From the NCBI GenBank assembly GCA_947504205.1, contig CANNGL010000001.1, forward strand, positions 310,001 through 374,000: DNA of 64,000 nt. Reading direction: 5' to 3'. A program made the translations under genes and the position numbers. This DNA comes from an uncultured Litoreibacter sp. Lineage in GTDB: Bacteria > Pseudomonadota > Alphaproteobacteria > Rhodobacterales > Rhodobacteraceae. The notes under the pieces were generated by a model. The model had not been told where the DNA came from. It searched no databases and saw only the letters and a list, made by a program, of their open reading frames with translations. Shown one piece after another: positions 1 to 8,072 of this stretch. How positions within the stretch are numbered: the first letter of the stretch is position 1; the number at the start of each line of letters is the position of its first letter.

Positions 1-465
1 CATGTGCTTAGTTAGAATAAGCCACAATAAGAAGCGCAAAGAAGGCCAGTTCGAGAACCGGCCCCGAAAACAAAAATCGACTCACTACACTTCCCCACAC
101 TACACGCAGACATTTGCCTAAGTTTTGCCAAGATGTGCAATGGGAATGTCGAAAACTCAGCGTTTCGCAAAGCGAAACCTGTCTGAAGTTATCTCTGTAA
201 TAGTTTGCTATTTATGAACAAAAGAGGAGCGGCAGGCCTGCCGGATACGTCTTCAACCCGAGGGCTTTTACCCCCTCGCACCCAGTTTGCTGATATCTTG
301 CTTCAGCTGCGATCGATCTGTCAGGTCAGACAGGCGTCATGCCCTTCTGTCGAAACTGTACCGCTTTGTTGGTTAACCGAGCCGGGGTGTAACTGGCGGT
401 TGTTAAGCAAACTTTAAGTGACCGTTCGCACAGTATGCCGTCAGAGGGCGGCGCGTGGACTGGCT
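1..465. other. intergenic region, no gene recognised
   Basis: No reading frame here has a convincing ribosome binding site, composition or family resemblance; the 70-residue frame starting near 205 looks like chance. The stretch lies downstream of purF, which is transcribed toward it. A TTAA-N7-TTAA motif is listed separately. I see no tRNA fold and no clear terminator. Confidence 0.6.
403..417. promoter_or_regulatory. possible CtrA-like box TTAA-N7-TTAA
   Basis: TTAA at 403-406 and 414-417 are separated by exactly 7 bases, the spacing of the alphaproteobacterial CtrA recognition site. The base after the second half is G, not the usual C. No gene start lies nearby inside the window, so its target, if any, is outside or it is chance. 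Confidence 0.25.
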
Positions 466-1953
466 TCACTCTGCGGCTTTTAGTTGAAAACCTTTTTCGA
501 TCTGATCTGCAGGCTCGACCGGGTATTCGCCCGAGAAACATGCATCGCAATATTGCGGCGTGTTCGGATCACGGCCTCGGGCCTCCCCCACGGCCCGGTA
601 GAGACCGTCGAGCGAGATGAATTTGAGACTGTCGACCTCCAGATGGGCGCGCATTTCCTCTTCGCTCATCGTTGCGGCGAGCAATTTTTCGCGTTGAGGC
701 GTATCAACGCCATAAAAGCAGGGCCATGCGGTGGGCGGGGAGGCGATACGGAAATGTACCTCGGCTGCGCCCGCATCAAGGATCATTTCCTTAATCTTGC
801 GACTGGTTGTTCCGCGCACAACCGAGTCGTCCACCAGGATCACCCGTTTGCCCTTGATCAGGGCCCGGTTGACGTTGAGCTTGAGGCGCACGCCCATATT
901 GCGGATTTGCTCTGTCGGTTCGATGAAGGTGCGGCCCATATACTGGTTGCGGATGATGCCCATCGCGTAGGGGATGCCGCTTTCCAGTGAATAGCCAATG
1001 GCCGCAGGTGTGCCGCTGTCGGGTACGGGGCAGACGAGATCGGCCTGCACCGGGCTTTCCTTGGCAAGCTCACGGCCAATATTCTCGCGGGTCTCGTAGA
1101 CTGAACGACCGCCAAGGATCGAGTCAGGGCGTGAAAAATAGACATGTTCAAAGATGCAGAAGCGCGATTTGGCCGGGCGGAACGGGAAATGGCTTTGCAA
1201 GCCTTGCCCGTTGATCACCACCATTTCGCCGGGTTCGATTTCACGCACGAATTCGGCCCCGATGATATCGAGCGCACATGTTTCCGAAGACAGCGCCCAA
1301 CCATCGCCGACCTTGCCCAGAACCAGAGGGCGGACCCCCAGCGGATCGCGCACGCCGATGAGCTTGGTCCGGGTCATGGCAACAACCGAGAACGCCCCTT
1401 CGACCTGGCGTAATGCTTCTTCCATCTTGTCGGGAATGGAACGGCCCATAGAGCGCGCCATCAGGTGAATGATGCACTCGCTGTCCGACGAGCTTTGGAA
1501 GATCGAGCCGCGCTCGATCAGTTCCCGGCGCAGGGCGTCTGCATTGGTGATGTTGCCGTTATGGGCAATGGCGGCTCCACCCATGGAGAACTCGCCGAAA
1601 AAGGGCTGCACATCGCGGATGGCGGTCTGCCCTTTTGAGCCGGCGGTGGAGTAGCGCACGTGGCCGATAGCCAGTTGCCCCGGTAGCTTTTCCATGACGT
1701 TGGCAGAGGTGAAGTTGTCACGCACATAGCCAAAGCGGCGCACGGACTGAAAGCTGATGTCAGGATCATAGGCGACGATGCCGCCAGCTTCTTGCCCGCG
1801 ATGCTGCAAGGCGTGCAGACCGAGAGCGACAAAGTTGGATGCATCTTTGGTGCCGATGACACCGAATATGCCGCATTCTTCTTTGAGTTTATCATCGTCA
1901 AACGGATTGGAATACCAGTCTACTGGCTCAGGCGAGGGTTCCGCGTCAGACAT
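466..1953 (-). CDS. purF: amidophosphoribosyltransferase PurF
   Basis: PurF catalyses the first committed step of purine synthesis, making phosphoribosylamine from PRPP and glutamine in the cytoplasm. The 495-residue product has the N-terminal nucleophile glutaminase domain: Cys27 in the context EECGIFGVIG would become residue 1 after removal of a short propeptide. The C-terminal phosphoribosyltransferase domain carries the PRPP loop VILVDDSVVRGTTS. The frame stays open upstream to 2067, but the ATG at 1953 is preceded by GGAG about ten bases away and gives the usual propeptide, so it is preferred. cvpA, often next to purF in other bacteria, lies about 0.7 kb away. Length and motifs are normal for the family. 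Confidence 0.97.
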   Translation of the reverse strand: MSDAEPSPEPVDWYSNPFDDDKLKEECGIFGVIGTKDASNFVALGLHALQHRGQEAGGIVAYDPDISFQSVRRFGYVRDNFTSANVMEKLPGQLAIGHVRYSTAGSKGQTAIRDVQPFFGEFSMGGAAIAHNGNITNADALRRELIERGSIFQSSSDSECIIHLMARSMGRSIPDKMEEALRQVEGAFSVVAMTRTKLIGVRDPLGVRPLVLGKVGDGWALSSETCALDIIGAEFVREIEPGEMVVINGQGLQSHFPFRPAKSRFCIFEHVYFSRPDSILGGRSVYETRENIGRELAKESPVQADLVCPVPDSGTPAAIGYSLESGIPYAMGIIRNQYMGRTFIEPTEQIRNMGVRLKLNVNRALIKGKRVILVDDSVVRGTTSRKIKEMILDAGAAEVHFRIASPPTAWPCFYGVDTPQREKLLAATMSEEEMRAHLEVDSLKFISLDGLYRAVGEARGRDPNTPQYCDACFSGEYPVEPADQIEKGFQLKAAE

Positions 1954-2075
1954 CAGGTGGCAGCTCCGAATCCGCGTGACAGGATTATGACAACAGATAG
2001 GGCGGTTCGTACAAGAAGTCACGCCTGACTCCACAAGATATTGCGGGTTTGTTTCCGGGCGTGGCAAGAAGGGCC

Positions 2076-2633
2076 ATGAGCCGTCTTATCCTGTTTAACA
2101 AACCTTACGGTGTGCTGTCGCAATTCACCGATGCTGACGGGCGAGAAACCCTGAAGGATTACATCGATCTACCGGGGGTTTATGCCGCAGGCAGGTTGGA
2201 TCGCGATAGCGAAGGGCTGCTGGTTCTGACTGACGATGGAAAGCTGCAAGCCAAGATCGCACATCCAAAGTTCAAGGCGCCCAAGACCTATTTGGCGCAG
2301 GTCGAAGGTGTGCCGGATCGCGCCGCACTGGCCGCACTCGGTCAGGGGGTTGTGCTAAAGGATGGCAAGACGCGGCCTGCAAAGGTCAGTGTTGTTGCTG
2401 AGCCGGATTGGCTGTGGTCGCGGAACCCGCCAGTGCGCTATCGCAAAACCGTGCCTGACACTTGGATCGAGCTGACGATTTCAGAGGGCCGCAACAGACA
2501 GGTCCGGCGCATGACGGCGGCGGTCGGCCATCCCACCTTGCGCCTTATCCGGAGTCAGGTGGGGGCGTGGGCGCTGGACGGTCTTGCTCCGGGCTATTGG
2601 AAGCAGGTCAACGCGGACATCGCCCGCCGGTAA
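2076..2633 (+). CDS. rluE: 23S rRNA pseudouridine synthase, RluE-like
   Basis: A 185-residue enzyme of the RsuA/RluB/RluE family, which isomerises a uridine of rRNA to pseudouridine. It opens with the family signature [15 protein letters not shown] and has the catalytic motif [11 protein letters not shown] with the nucleophilic Asp at residue 42; a second signature, [10 protein letters not shown], lies near the C terminus. There is no N-terminal S4 domain, which fits the short RluE subtype rather than RsuA or RluB. The ATG at 2076 is preceded by AGAAGG; the open frame continues a few codons upstream without a better start. It runs divergently from purF and converges on cvpA with a 3-base gap. 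The target position (U2457 in E. coli) is inferred from subtype. Confidence 0.9.
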   Translation: MSRLILFNKPYGVLSQFTDADGRETLKDYIDLPGVYAAGRLDRDSEGLLVLTDDGKLQAKIAHPKFKAPKTYLAQVEGVPDRAALAALGQGVVLKDGKTRPAKVSVVAEPDWLWSRNPPVRYRKTVPDTWIELTISEGRNRQVRRMTAAVGHPTLRLIRSQVGAWALDGLAPGYWKQVNADIARR

Positions 2634-2636
2634 GTC

Positions 2637-3218
2637 TTAGCCGTTATCCGTCTGAGGGGCTGCTTCGGGCGCCTGACAATGCGAGATCAGATCTTCGTAG
2701 GTTCCGACGATCCAGCCCGGCGCATCGCTGGGGATAGCGTTGTCGATGGGCGCTGACATCTGGCCCACGACCTTGAAGGTCCGGCTGTCGTCAACCATCG
2801 GGATCGCCTGATCGGCGACCACACGGTCATAGATAACGATTGCCACCACAACGAGCAGCACGCCACGTGCCACCCCGAACAGAAAACCCAGACCCTGGTC
2901 GAGCCCGCCCAGCACAGAGCGTTGCACCGCGCCTGAAAAGATCGGGGTGAACACCGAAAACACAACGAGCGCGACGGCAAACACCAAGGCGAATGCGGTG
3001 ATCGTTGCCGGCTCGCAGCCCTCGATCAACGTGTTGAGATAGGGAATTTCCTTTGCCAACGGTACGGCTTGAGGAGCGAACATGAATGCCACGATCGCGG
3101 CAACGACCCAGCCCACGATCGACAGACATTCCCGCACAAATCCGCGCGAATAGGCCAAAATGGCCGAAATCACGATCACACCCGCCGAAACTGCGTCGAC
3201 TATGGTAAAGCCTTCCAT
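2637..3218 (-). CDS. cvpA: CvpA family membrane protein
   Basis: A 193-residue inner-membrane protein with about four hydrophobic segments, starting MEGFTIVDAVSAGVIVISA and containing the family pattern AYSRGFVRE after the first segment. CvpA proteins are linked to colicin V export, purine-related phenotypes and envelope stress resistance, but the molecular role is unsettled. The C-terminal 40 residues are hydrophilic. It lies about 25 bases downstream of radA on the same strand, so the two may be co-transcribed. Purine-locus association is echoed by purF less than 1 kb away. Confidence 0.9.
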   Translation of the reverse strand: MEGFTIVDAVSAGVIVISAILAYSRGFVRECLSIVGWVVAAIVAFMFAPQAVPLAKEIPYLNTLIEGCEPATITAFALVFAVALVVFSVFTPIFSGAVQRSVLGGLDQGLGFLFGVARGVLLVVVAIVIYDRVVADQAIPMVDDSRTFKVVGQMSAPIDNAIPSDAPGWIVGTYEDLISHCQAPEAAPQTDNG

Positions 3219-3243
3219 TGCTCGTCCTCTCGTCCCCGGGGGA

Positions 3244-4608
3244 TCACTCCGCCCCGAATATCTCGCTTACCATCGTGGTCAGATCGGCCATCGGTTTCAG
3301 CGTCATGCCTGTCACCGAAGCCAGCTTCTTCTGCTCCGGTGTAATTGCGGCTGAGAAACCAAGTTTTGCAGCTTCTTTCAACCGGTTTTCTGCTTGTGTG
3401 ACACCTCTTAGCGCACCTGACAGGCTGATTTCACCAAAAACTACGGTTTCGGGCGGCAGAGCCACGTCTTCGCGTGCGGAAAGTAGCGCCGCCGCAACAG
3501 CCAGATCTGCGGCAGGTTCGCTGACGCGCAGACCGCCAGCGACATTCAGATAGACGTCAAGACCTGCAAATGGCACAGCGCAGCGCGCTTCCAGTACCGC
3601 CAGAATAGTCGCCAGACGCCCTGAATCTAGGCCGACAACCGTGCGTCTCGCCTGCGAATGGGGGGACGGGGCCACAAGCGCCTGAATTTCACTCAACATG
3701 GGGCGCGTGCCTTCAATCCCGGCAAAAACCACCGACCCGGGGGAGGGTTTGTCACGGTCGCCCAAAAACAGGGCTGACGGGTTTTTCACCTCGATCAGGC
3801 CCCGGCCGGTCATCTCGAACACACCAATTTCGCCCGCGGGCCCATAGCGGTTCTTGACCGAACGCAGGATGCGGAACTGATGCCCGCGCTCACCTTCGAA
3901 ATAGAGCACACAATCCACCATGTGTTCGACCACGCGCGGGCCTGCAATCTGGCCCTCTTTGGTCACATGCCCGACCAGAATAACGGATGTGCCGCGCCGC
4001 TTGGCAAAGTTGATCAACTCGTGGCTGGCGGCGCGTACCTGACTGACCGAGCCGGGGGCGCTATCGACGGTGTCGGCCCACATGGTCTGGATCGAGTCGA
4101 TGATGGCCAGCTTCGGGCGCTCCTTGTCCAATGTTGTGAGGATATCGCGCAGGTTGGTTTCGGCTGCCAGCCGAACCGGGCTTTCCTGCAATCCCAGTCG
4201 CACCGCGCGCATCTGAATTTGCTCAACAGCTTCTTCGCCCGAGACATAGATCGTCTCGATCCCCATGCGGGCGAAGCGGGCCGCGGCCTGCAACAGCAAG
4301 GTGGATTTGCCGATGCCGGGATCCCCCCCCACCAGAATGGCTGAGGCCTCGACCAATCCACCCCCTAGAACACGGTCAAGCTCGTCAACGCCAGAGACCG
4401 TACGCGCCGGCGGCTCACCTTGGGCTGCAAGATCAGTCAGTTGCATGGCCTGTCCGCGCGTAGCGCCCATGGCCTTTTTGCCCGGCCCTTTGGACAGTGG
4501 TGCCTCTTCTATGATCGAGTTCCATGCACCACACGCATCGCATTGCCCCGACCACTTGTTGTGGGATGCGCCGCAGGCTGTGCAAGAGAAGCTTTGGTGT
4601 TTTGCCAT
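3244..4608 (-). CDS. radA: DNA repair protein RadA (Sms)
   Basis: A 454-residue RecA-like ATPase that promotes branch migration in recombination and repair. In order it has an N-terminal zinc finger (Cys9, Cys12, Cys23, Cys26), a Walker A motif GGDPGIGKST at 94-103, the RadA-specific KNRYG motif, and a C-terminal Lon-protease-like domain (QARRTVVGLDSGR region onward). The frame is open to 4653, but the ATG at 4608 gives the canonical start MAKHQSFSCTACG. All key residues are intact. Upstream genes on the same strand are small membrane proteins; downstream is cvpA. Confidence 0.97.
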   Translation of the reverse strand: MAKHQSFSCTACGASHNKWSGQCDACGAWNSIIEEAPLSKGPGKKAMGATRGQAMQLTDLAAQGEPPARTVSGVDELDRVLGGGLVEASAILVGGDPGIGKSTLLLQAAARFARMGIETIYVSGEEAVEQIQMRAVRLGLQESPVRLAAETNLRDILTTLDKERPKLAIIDSIQTMWADTVDSAPGSVSQVRAASHELINFAKRRGTSVILVGHVTKEGQIAGPRVVEHMVDCVLYFEGERGHQFRILRSVKNRYGPAGEIGVFEMTGRGLIEVKNPSALFLGDRDKPSPGSVVFAGIEGTRPMLSEIQALVAPSPHSQARRTVVGLDSGRLATILAVLEARCAVPFAGLDVYLNVAGGLRVSEPAADLAVAAALLSAREDVALPPETVVFGEISLSGALRGVTQAENRLKEAAKLGFSAAITPEQKKLASVTGMTLKPMADLTTMVSEIFGAE

Positions 4609-4624
4609 AGGCCAGAGGTTTCGC

Positions 4625-4936
4625 CTAACCCGCGATCCAAGGCAAGCCGACAATCAGCACGGCACCGAAGAGAACCTGTATGAAAGGCAGAAGTTTCGAC
4701 CAGCCCGGATCCGTCCAGACGGCTATCAGGCCAAGGGCGATCAGGCCCCCGCCTGCCACTTGCGCAGGGATTTGCCAGAGCATGGTGAGTGCGATCATGC
4801 CAAACACTGTGTTGAGGCTCAGAAATATCGCGACCTGTCTGCGAAAACCGCTGGTGACAACGGCCCGATAGATCGACCACAGCAGAGCAGAGAAGAGAAA
4901 TGCGGCCAGTGCAACGCCGCCAAGGACTTCAATCAT
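4625..4936 (-). CDS. small membrane protein, unknown function
   Basis: A 103-residue protein, almost entirely hydrophobic, with about three transmembrane segments (roughly residues 5-22, 36-55 and 60-100) and the loop TDPGWSKLLPF before the last one. No domain is recognised. Its start overlaps the end of the PqiA-like gene by 8 bases on the same strand, and radA begins 17 bases downstream, so it sits inside a compact transcription unit. The translational overlap suggests a job linked to the PqiA-like protein, but this is only inference. Confidence 0.75.
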   Translation of the reverse strand: MIEVLGGVALAAFLFSALLWSIYRAVVTSGFRRQVAIFLSLNTVFGMIALTMLWQIPAQVAGGGLIALGLIAVWTDPGWSKLLPFIQVLFGAVLIVGLPWIAG

Positions 4937-5384
4937 CAGACTTTTTCGACCAGAAGGAAATCACCAGAGAGGTCACGACGCAGGCCGTGAAAAGATAAAG
5001 CCCCCAGCCGGTCTCCAAGCGCCCAATGCCCACACCCTTTGCTACGACGATGTAAAGCGCAATCAGGAAAATATCGGCCATTGCCAGCTTGCCCATCACC
5101 GAGATGGCCGGAACCAGCTTTGCAGAGGCGAGATTGAAATGCACCAGTGCCAGACCGATGGCTTTGAGATAGGGCGCCACAAGGGCAAAGAAGGTGACGA
5201 CGACCGCGAGGAAGATATCCTTTTCCCACAGGGCTTGTAGTCCGGTCAGGACCGAGATTTCCGACAAGGCAAAAAACGGCAGCAAGCCCGCCTTCAGCAG
5301 AGGGGCCATCCACGCAATTGGAAACAGGACCAGCAACGACAGGTTCAGAAGTTTAAGTGACACGATCCGTTCCGTTCTTCCCAT
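4929..5384 (-). CDS. PqiA-like (paraquat-inducible protein A) membrane protein
   Basis: About 150 residues with four predicted transmembrane segments. The pattern LSLLVLFPIAWMAPLLKAG followed by ALWEKDIFLAVVVTFFALVAPYLK resembles one half of PqiA, an inner-membrane partner of MCE-type lipid transport. It lacks the zinc-finger cysteines seen in many PqiA proteins. The Mla ATPase and permease genes lie directly upstream on the same strand, which fits a lipid-trafficking role. The start is uncertain: the ATG at 5384 lies inside a copy of a Rhodobacteraceae intergenic repeat, and a GTG seven codons later (position 5363) preceded by GGAACGG is a reasonable alternative. Confidence 0.7.
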   Translation of the reverse strand: MGRTERIVSLKLLNLSLLVLFPIAWMAPLLKAGLLPFFALSEISVLTGLQALWEKDIFLAVVVTFFALVAPYLKAIGLALVHFNLASAKLVPAISVMGKLAMADIFLIALYIVVAKGVGIGRLETGWGLYLFTACVVTSLVISFWSKKSDD

Positions 5385-5458
5385 GTTCAAAAATATCCCA
5401 GGGGGGTGCGGGGGGACAGCGTCCCCCCGCCATAGCGCAGCCGAAGGCTGCGCAACAC
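5377..5458 (-). repeat. Rhodobacteraceae intergenic repeat with two GC-rich hairpins (copy A)
   Basis: On the minus strand, downstream of mlaF, there is a hairpin with 8-bp arms (5435-5442 and 5446-5453, GAA loop), a second with 10-bp arms (5408-5417 and 5421-5430), and then the core TGGGATATTTTTGAACATGG at 5381-5400 followed by GAAG. The core matches copy B at 20021-20045 except for one inserted A. The hairpins could end mla transcription. The core overlaps the annotated start of the PqiA-like gene. Confidence 0.75.
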
Positions 5459-5459
5459 C

Positions 5460-6206
5460 TCATCTGACCGCCTCGATCGGCCCTTCGGCGCGACCGTGAA
5501 TGAACTGATCCAGATAGGGATCGCCAGACGCATCGAGATCTGCAACGGGACCGGTCCATTGGATCACACCATCATGCAGCATCGCCACCTTGTCTGCGAT
5601 GGCGCGCACAGAACTCATGTCATGGGTGATGGTCATCGCCGTTGCGCCCATTTCGACGACGATTTCGCGGATCAGGTCGTTGATCACGCCAGACATGATC
5701 GGATCCAGCCCCGTCGTGGGTTCGTCGAAAAAGATGATCTCTGGCTCGGCGGCAATCGCACGGGCCAGACCGACGCGCTTTTGCATCCCACCCGACAGCT
5801 CCGCCGGGTAGCGGTCGGCAACGTCGGATTTCAGCCCGACCCGGCGCAGTTTTTCAATAGCGATGTCGCGGGCTTCGTCTGCCGGGCGTTTCAAAGCGCC
5901 GCGTTGCAGGCGGAACGCCACGTTCTGCCAGACTGGCAGGCTGTCAAAGAGCGCACCGCCCTGAAAGAGCATGCCGAAGCGCTGCAGATACGCGTCACGG
6001 TCTCCTGCAAAGGCATCTTTGCCATCTAGCGTGATCGCGCCGGTATCGGGGCGGATCAGCCCCAGAACACATTTGAGCGCCACGGATTTTCCAGTGCCGG
6101 ACCCGCCAATGATCACCATGCTTTCGCCTTTGGGGATTGCCAGCGTGAGGCCGCGCAAAACCTTGTTTTCGCCAAAGGATTTATGGACGTCTTGCATCTC
6201 GATCAT
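5460..6206 (-). CDS. mlaF: Mla-type ABC transporter ATP-binding protein
   Basis: A 248-residue ABC ATPase of the system that moves phospholipids between outer and inner membranes. Walker A is GGSGTGKS at 34-41, the signature is LSGGMQKR, and Walker B reads IIFFDEPTTGLDP. The ATG at 6206 overlaps the stop of the permease gene as ATGA, so the pair is translationally coupled; a longer open frame upstream overlaps mlaE and is not real. The MCE substrate-binding subunit (MlaD) is not next door, so it must be encoded elsewhere, or the PqiA-like protein downstream is part of the set. Confidence 0.92.
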   Translation of the reverse strand: MIEMQDVHKSFGENKVLRGLTLAIPKGESMVIIGGSGTGKSVALKCVLGLIRPDTGAITLDGKDAFAGDRDAYLQRFGMLFQGGALFDSLPVWQNVAFRLQRGALKRPADEARDIAIEKLRRVGLKSDVADRYPAELSGGMQKRVGLARAIAAEPEIIFFDEPTTGLDPIMSGVINDLIREIVVEMGATAMTITHDMSSVRAIADKVAMLHDGVIQWTGPVADLDASGDPYLDQFIHGRAEGPIEAVR

Positions 6207-6976
6207 GTTGAAAAGAACACTCCCGTCAGCAGGAAGTTGGCAGCCAGAATAAGAACGGCAGCGGCTTCGACGCTGGACTTCGTCGCTTTGCCCACCCCTT
6301 GTGCTCCTCGGCCTGATGCCATTCCGAAATAGCACCCCATCAGGGTCGCAATGAAGCCGAACACAGCGCCTTTTGCAAGCGATGACCAGATGTCGGAGGC
6401 CTGAAGAAAATCAATAGTATTAGACAGATAGGTGGCAGAGTTGAAGCCCAGTGTCTGTGTCGCTACCAGCCAGCCGCCCATAATCCCGATGATATCACCA
6501 ACACCTGTCAGCAAGGGCACAGTGATCACACCGGCCAGAACCCGAGGCAATGTCAGATAGGCCATCGGATTGGTTGACAAGGTCACCAACGCGTCGATTT
6601 GTTCGGTCACTTTCATCGTGGCAATCTCGGCAGCGATGCTGGAGGTCACCCGTGCGGCGATCATCAGCCCAACCAGAACCGGGCCAAGCTCGCGGACCAT
6701 GCCGATGGCGACGATCTGGGGCACCACGGCCTCGGCATTGAAGCGGGAGCCCCCGGCGTAGATCTGCAAGGCCAGGGCGCCGCCAGTAAAAATCGTGGTC
6801 AGGCCGATCACTGGCAAGGACAGGTAGCCGACATTCAGAAGCGCTTGCGCAAATTCACGGGAGTAGAATGGCGGGCGCACCAGGTGGCTGGCGGTTTGGC
6901 CCGCAAAGATTGCAATACGACCAAGAGCTGCCAGTGCTCCAAGCACGAAGGCTCCGATACCGGCGAGAAACCTCAT
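6203..6976 (-). CDS. mlaE: MlaE family lipid ABC transporter permease
   Basis: A 257-residue integral membrane permease with the family pattern [13 protein letters not shown] after the first segments and the conserved [13 protein letters not shown], then [10 protein letters not shown], in the cytoplasmic loop. It partners the ATPase encoded by the overlapping downstream gene in retrograde phospholipid transport that keeps outer-membrane asymmetry. Its start codon overlaps the alr stop by four bases (ATGA), giving an alr-mlaE-mlaF chain. Length and topology are normal. Confidence 0.93.
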   Translation of the reverse strand: MRFLAGIGAFVLGALAALGRIAIFAGQTASHLVRPPFYSREFAQALLNVGYLSLPVIGLTTIFTGGALALQIYAGGSRFNAEAVVPQIVAIGMVRELGPVLVGLMIAARVTSSIAAEIATMKVTEQIDALVTLSTNPMAYLTLPRVLAGVITVPLLTGVGDIIGIMGGWLVATQTLGFNSATYLSNTIDFLQASDIWSSLAKGAVFGFIATLMGCYFGMASGRGAQGVGKATKSSVEAAAVLILAANFLLTGVFFST

Positions 6977-7992
6977 GCCATCTGCCTTGCATAGCGCGCG
7001 CCAAGCGAGGTGAGGATTTCGTAGCCAATCGTTCCGGCAGCATCCGCCAGATCATCAACCGATTGCTGTGGCCCGAGAATTGTCAGGGCTGGTGGCACTT
7101 GATCCAGGTGGGTGACATCAACACCGATCATGTCCATCGATACGCGACCTGCAATGGGGCAGGGGATGTCACCGGCAAAGAGCTGACCCCGTCCGGACAT
7201 GGCGCGGATCAGGCCATCGGCGTAACCGCCCGAGACCGTCGCGATGACACTCTCTTTTTCAGCGATAAAGCTGCAGCCATACCCGACCGTTTCTCCGGCC
7301 TGAAGTTTGCGTGTCTGAATGACCGGCAAATCCAGCCGCACCACGCTTTGCGCTTGGGTGAAGGGCGCTCCTCCGTAGAGGCCAATGCCGGGGCGGGTCA
7401 GGTCGAAATGATATTCTGGTCCCAGCAAGGTGCCGCCCGTAGCTGCAAGTGATCGCGGCACGCGCAGGCCTGCGGTCATAGACAGAAATGCCTCAAGCTG
7501 CGCTGCATTGGCCGGGTGGTCCGGTGTATCGGCGCAGGCCAGATGGCTCATGACAAGGGTGGCGCCTTCGGCCATCTCCGGTGCCCAGTCATAGGCTTCG
7601 ATGCCCAGCCTGTTCATCCCGGTGTCGATTTGCAGACCAAATTGATGACCGGGCAGCCGTTCGCGGTGACGAGCGATTTGTTCGGGGCTGTTGAGCATTG
7701 GGGTTAGCGCCAGATCATTGATCAGGCTCGTATCCTCTGCCATGTGGCCAGAGAACACGTTGATGACCGGGGCAGGGCCCAGAACAGCGCGCAAGGCGCG
7801 GGCTTCTTCTGCCACAGCCACAAAGAACTGACGCACGCCGGCCTTGGCCAGCGCTTTGGAGACACGACCTGCGCCCAGACCATAGCCATTGGCTTTCACC
7901 ACGGCTGCCGTCTCACTGACGCTGAGACGATCAAGGGCGCGCCAGTTTTCAACGAGCGCATTCAGATCAGTGTGCAGGGTTCCCGTAGCCAT
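6973..7992 (-). CDS. alr: alanine racemase
   Basis: A 339-residue PLP enzyme converting L- to D-alanine for peptidoglycan. Lys33 in [11 protein letters not shown] forms the internal aldimine, and the catalytic Tyr from the other subunit lies in VGYGCSF. It is somewhat shorter than the roughly 360-residue E. coli enzymes but both domains are present. It is the first gene of a compact minus-strand unit with mlaE and mlaF. Coupling a cell-wall precursor gene to outer-membrane lipid transport is operon economy seen in related genomes rather than a proven functional link. Confidence 0.94.
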   Translation of the reverse strand: MATGTLHTDLNALVENWRALDRLSVSETAAVVKANGYGLGAGRVSKALAKAGVRQFFVAVAEEARALRAVLGPAPVINVFSGHMAEDTSLINDLALTPMLNSPEQIARHRERLPGHQFGLQIDTGMNRLGIEAYDWAPEMAEGATLVMSHLACADTPDHPANAAQLEAFLSMTAGLRVPRSLAATGGTLLGPEYHFDLTRPGIGLYGGAPFTQAQSVVRLDLPVIQTRKLQAGETVGYGCSFIAEKESVIATVSGGYADGLIRAMSGRGQLFAGDIPCPIAGRVSMDMIGVDVTHLDQVPPALTILGPQQSVDDLADAAGTIGYEILTSLGARYARQMA

Positions 7993-8046
7993 AATAGGGG
8001 TATCGACAGCCCGTGCTTTGGGGTCAAGCGGGAAAGAGGCCGTTTG

Positions 8047-8072
8047 GCGCCGCCGTGCTTATTCGGCGGCGC
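8047..8072 (-). terminator. hairpin at the end of the RND permease gene
   Basis: GCGCCGCCG (8047-8055) and CGGCGGCGC (8064-8072) form a 9-bp GC stem that includes the stop codon of the permease gene. On the minus strand it is followed only by a weak pyrimidine stretch, so it is a possible terminator without a strong U-tract. Confidence 0.35.
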
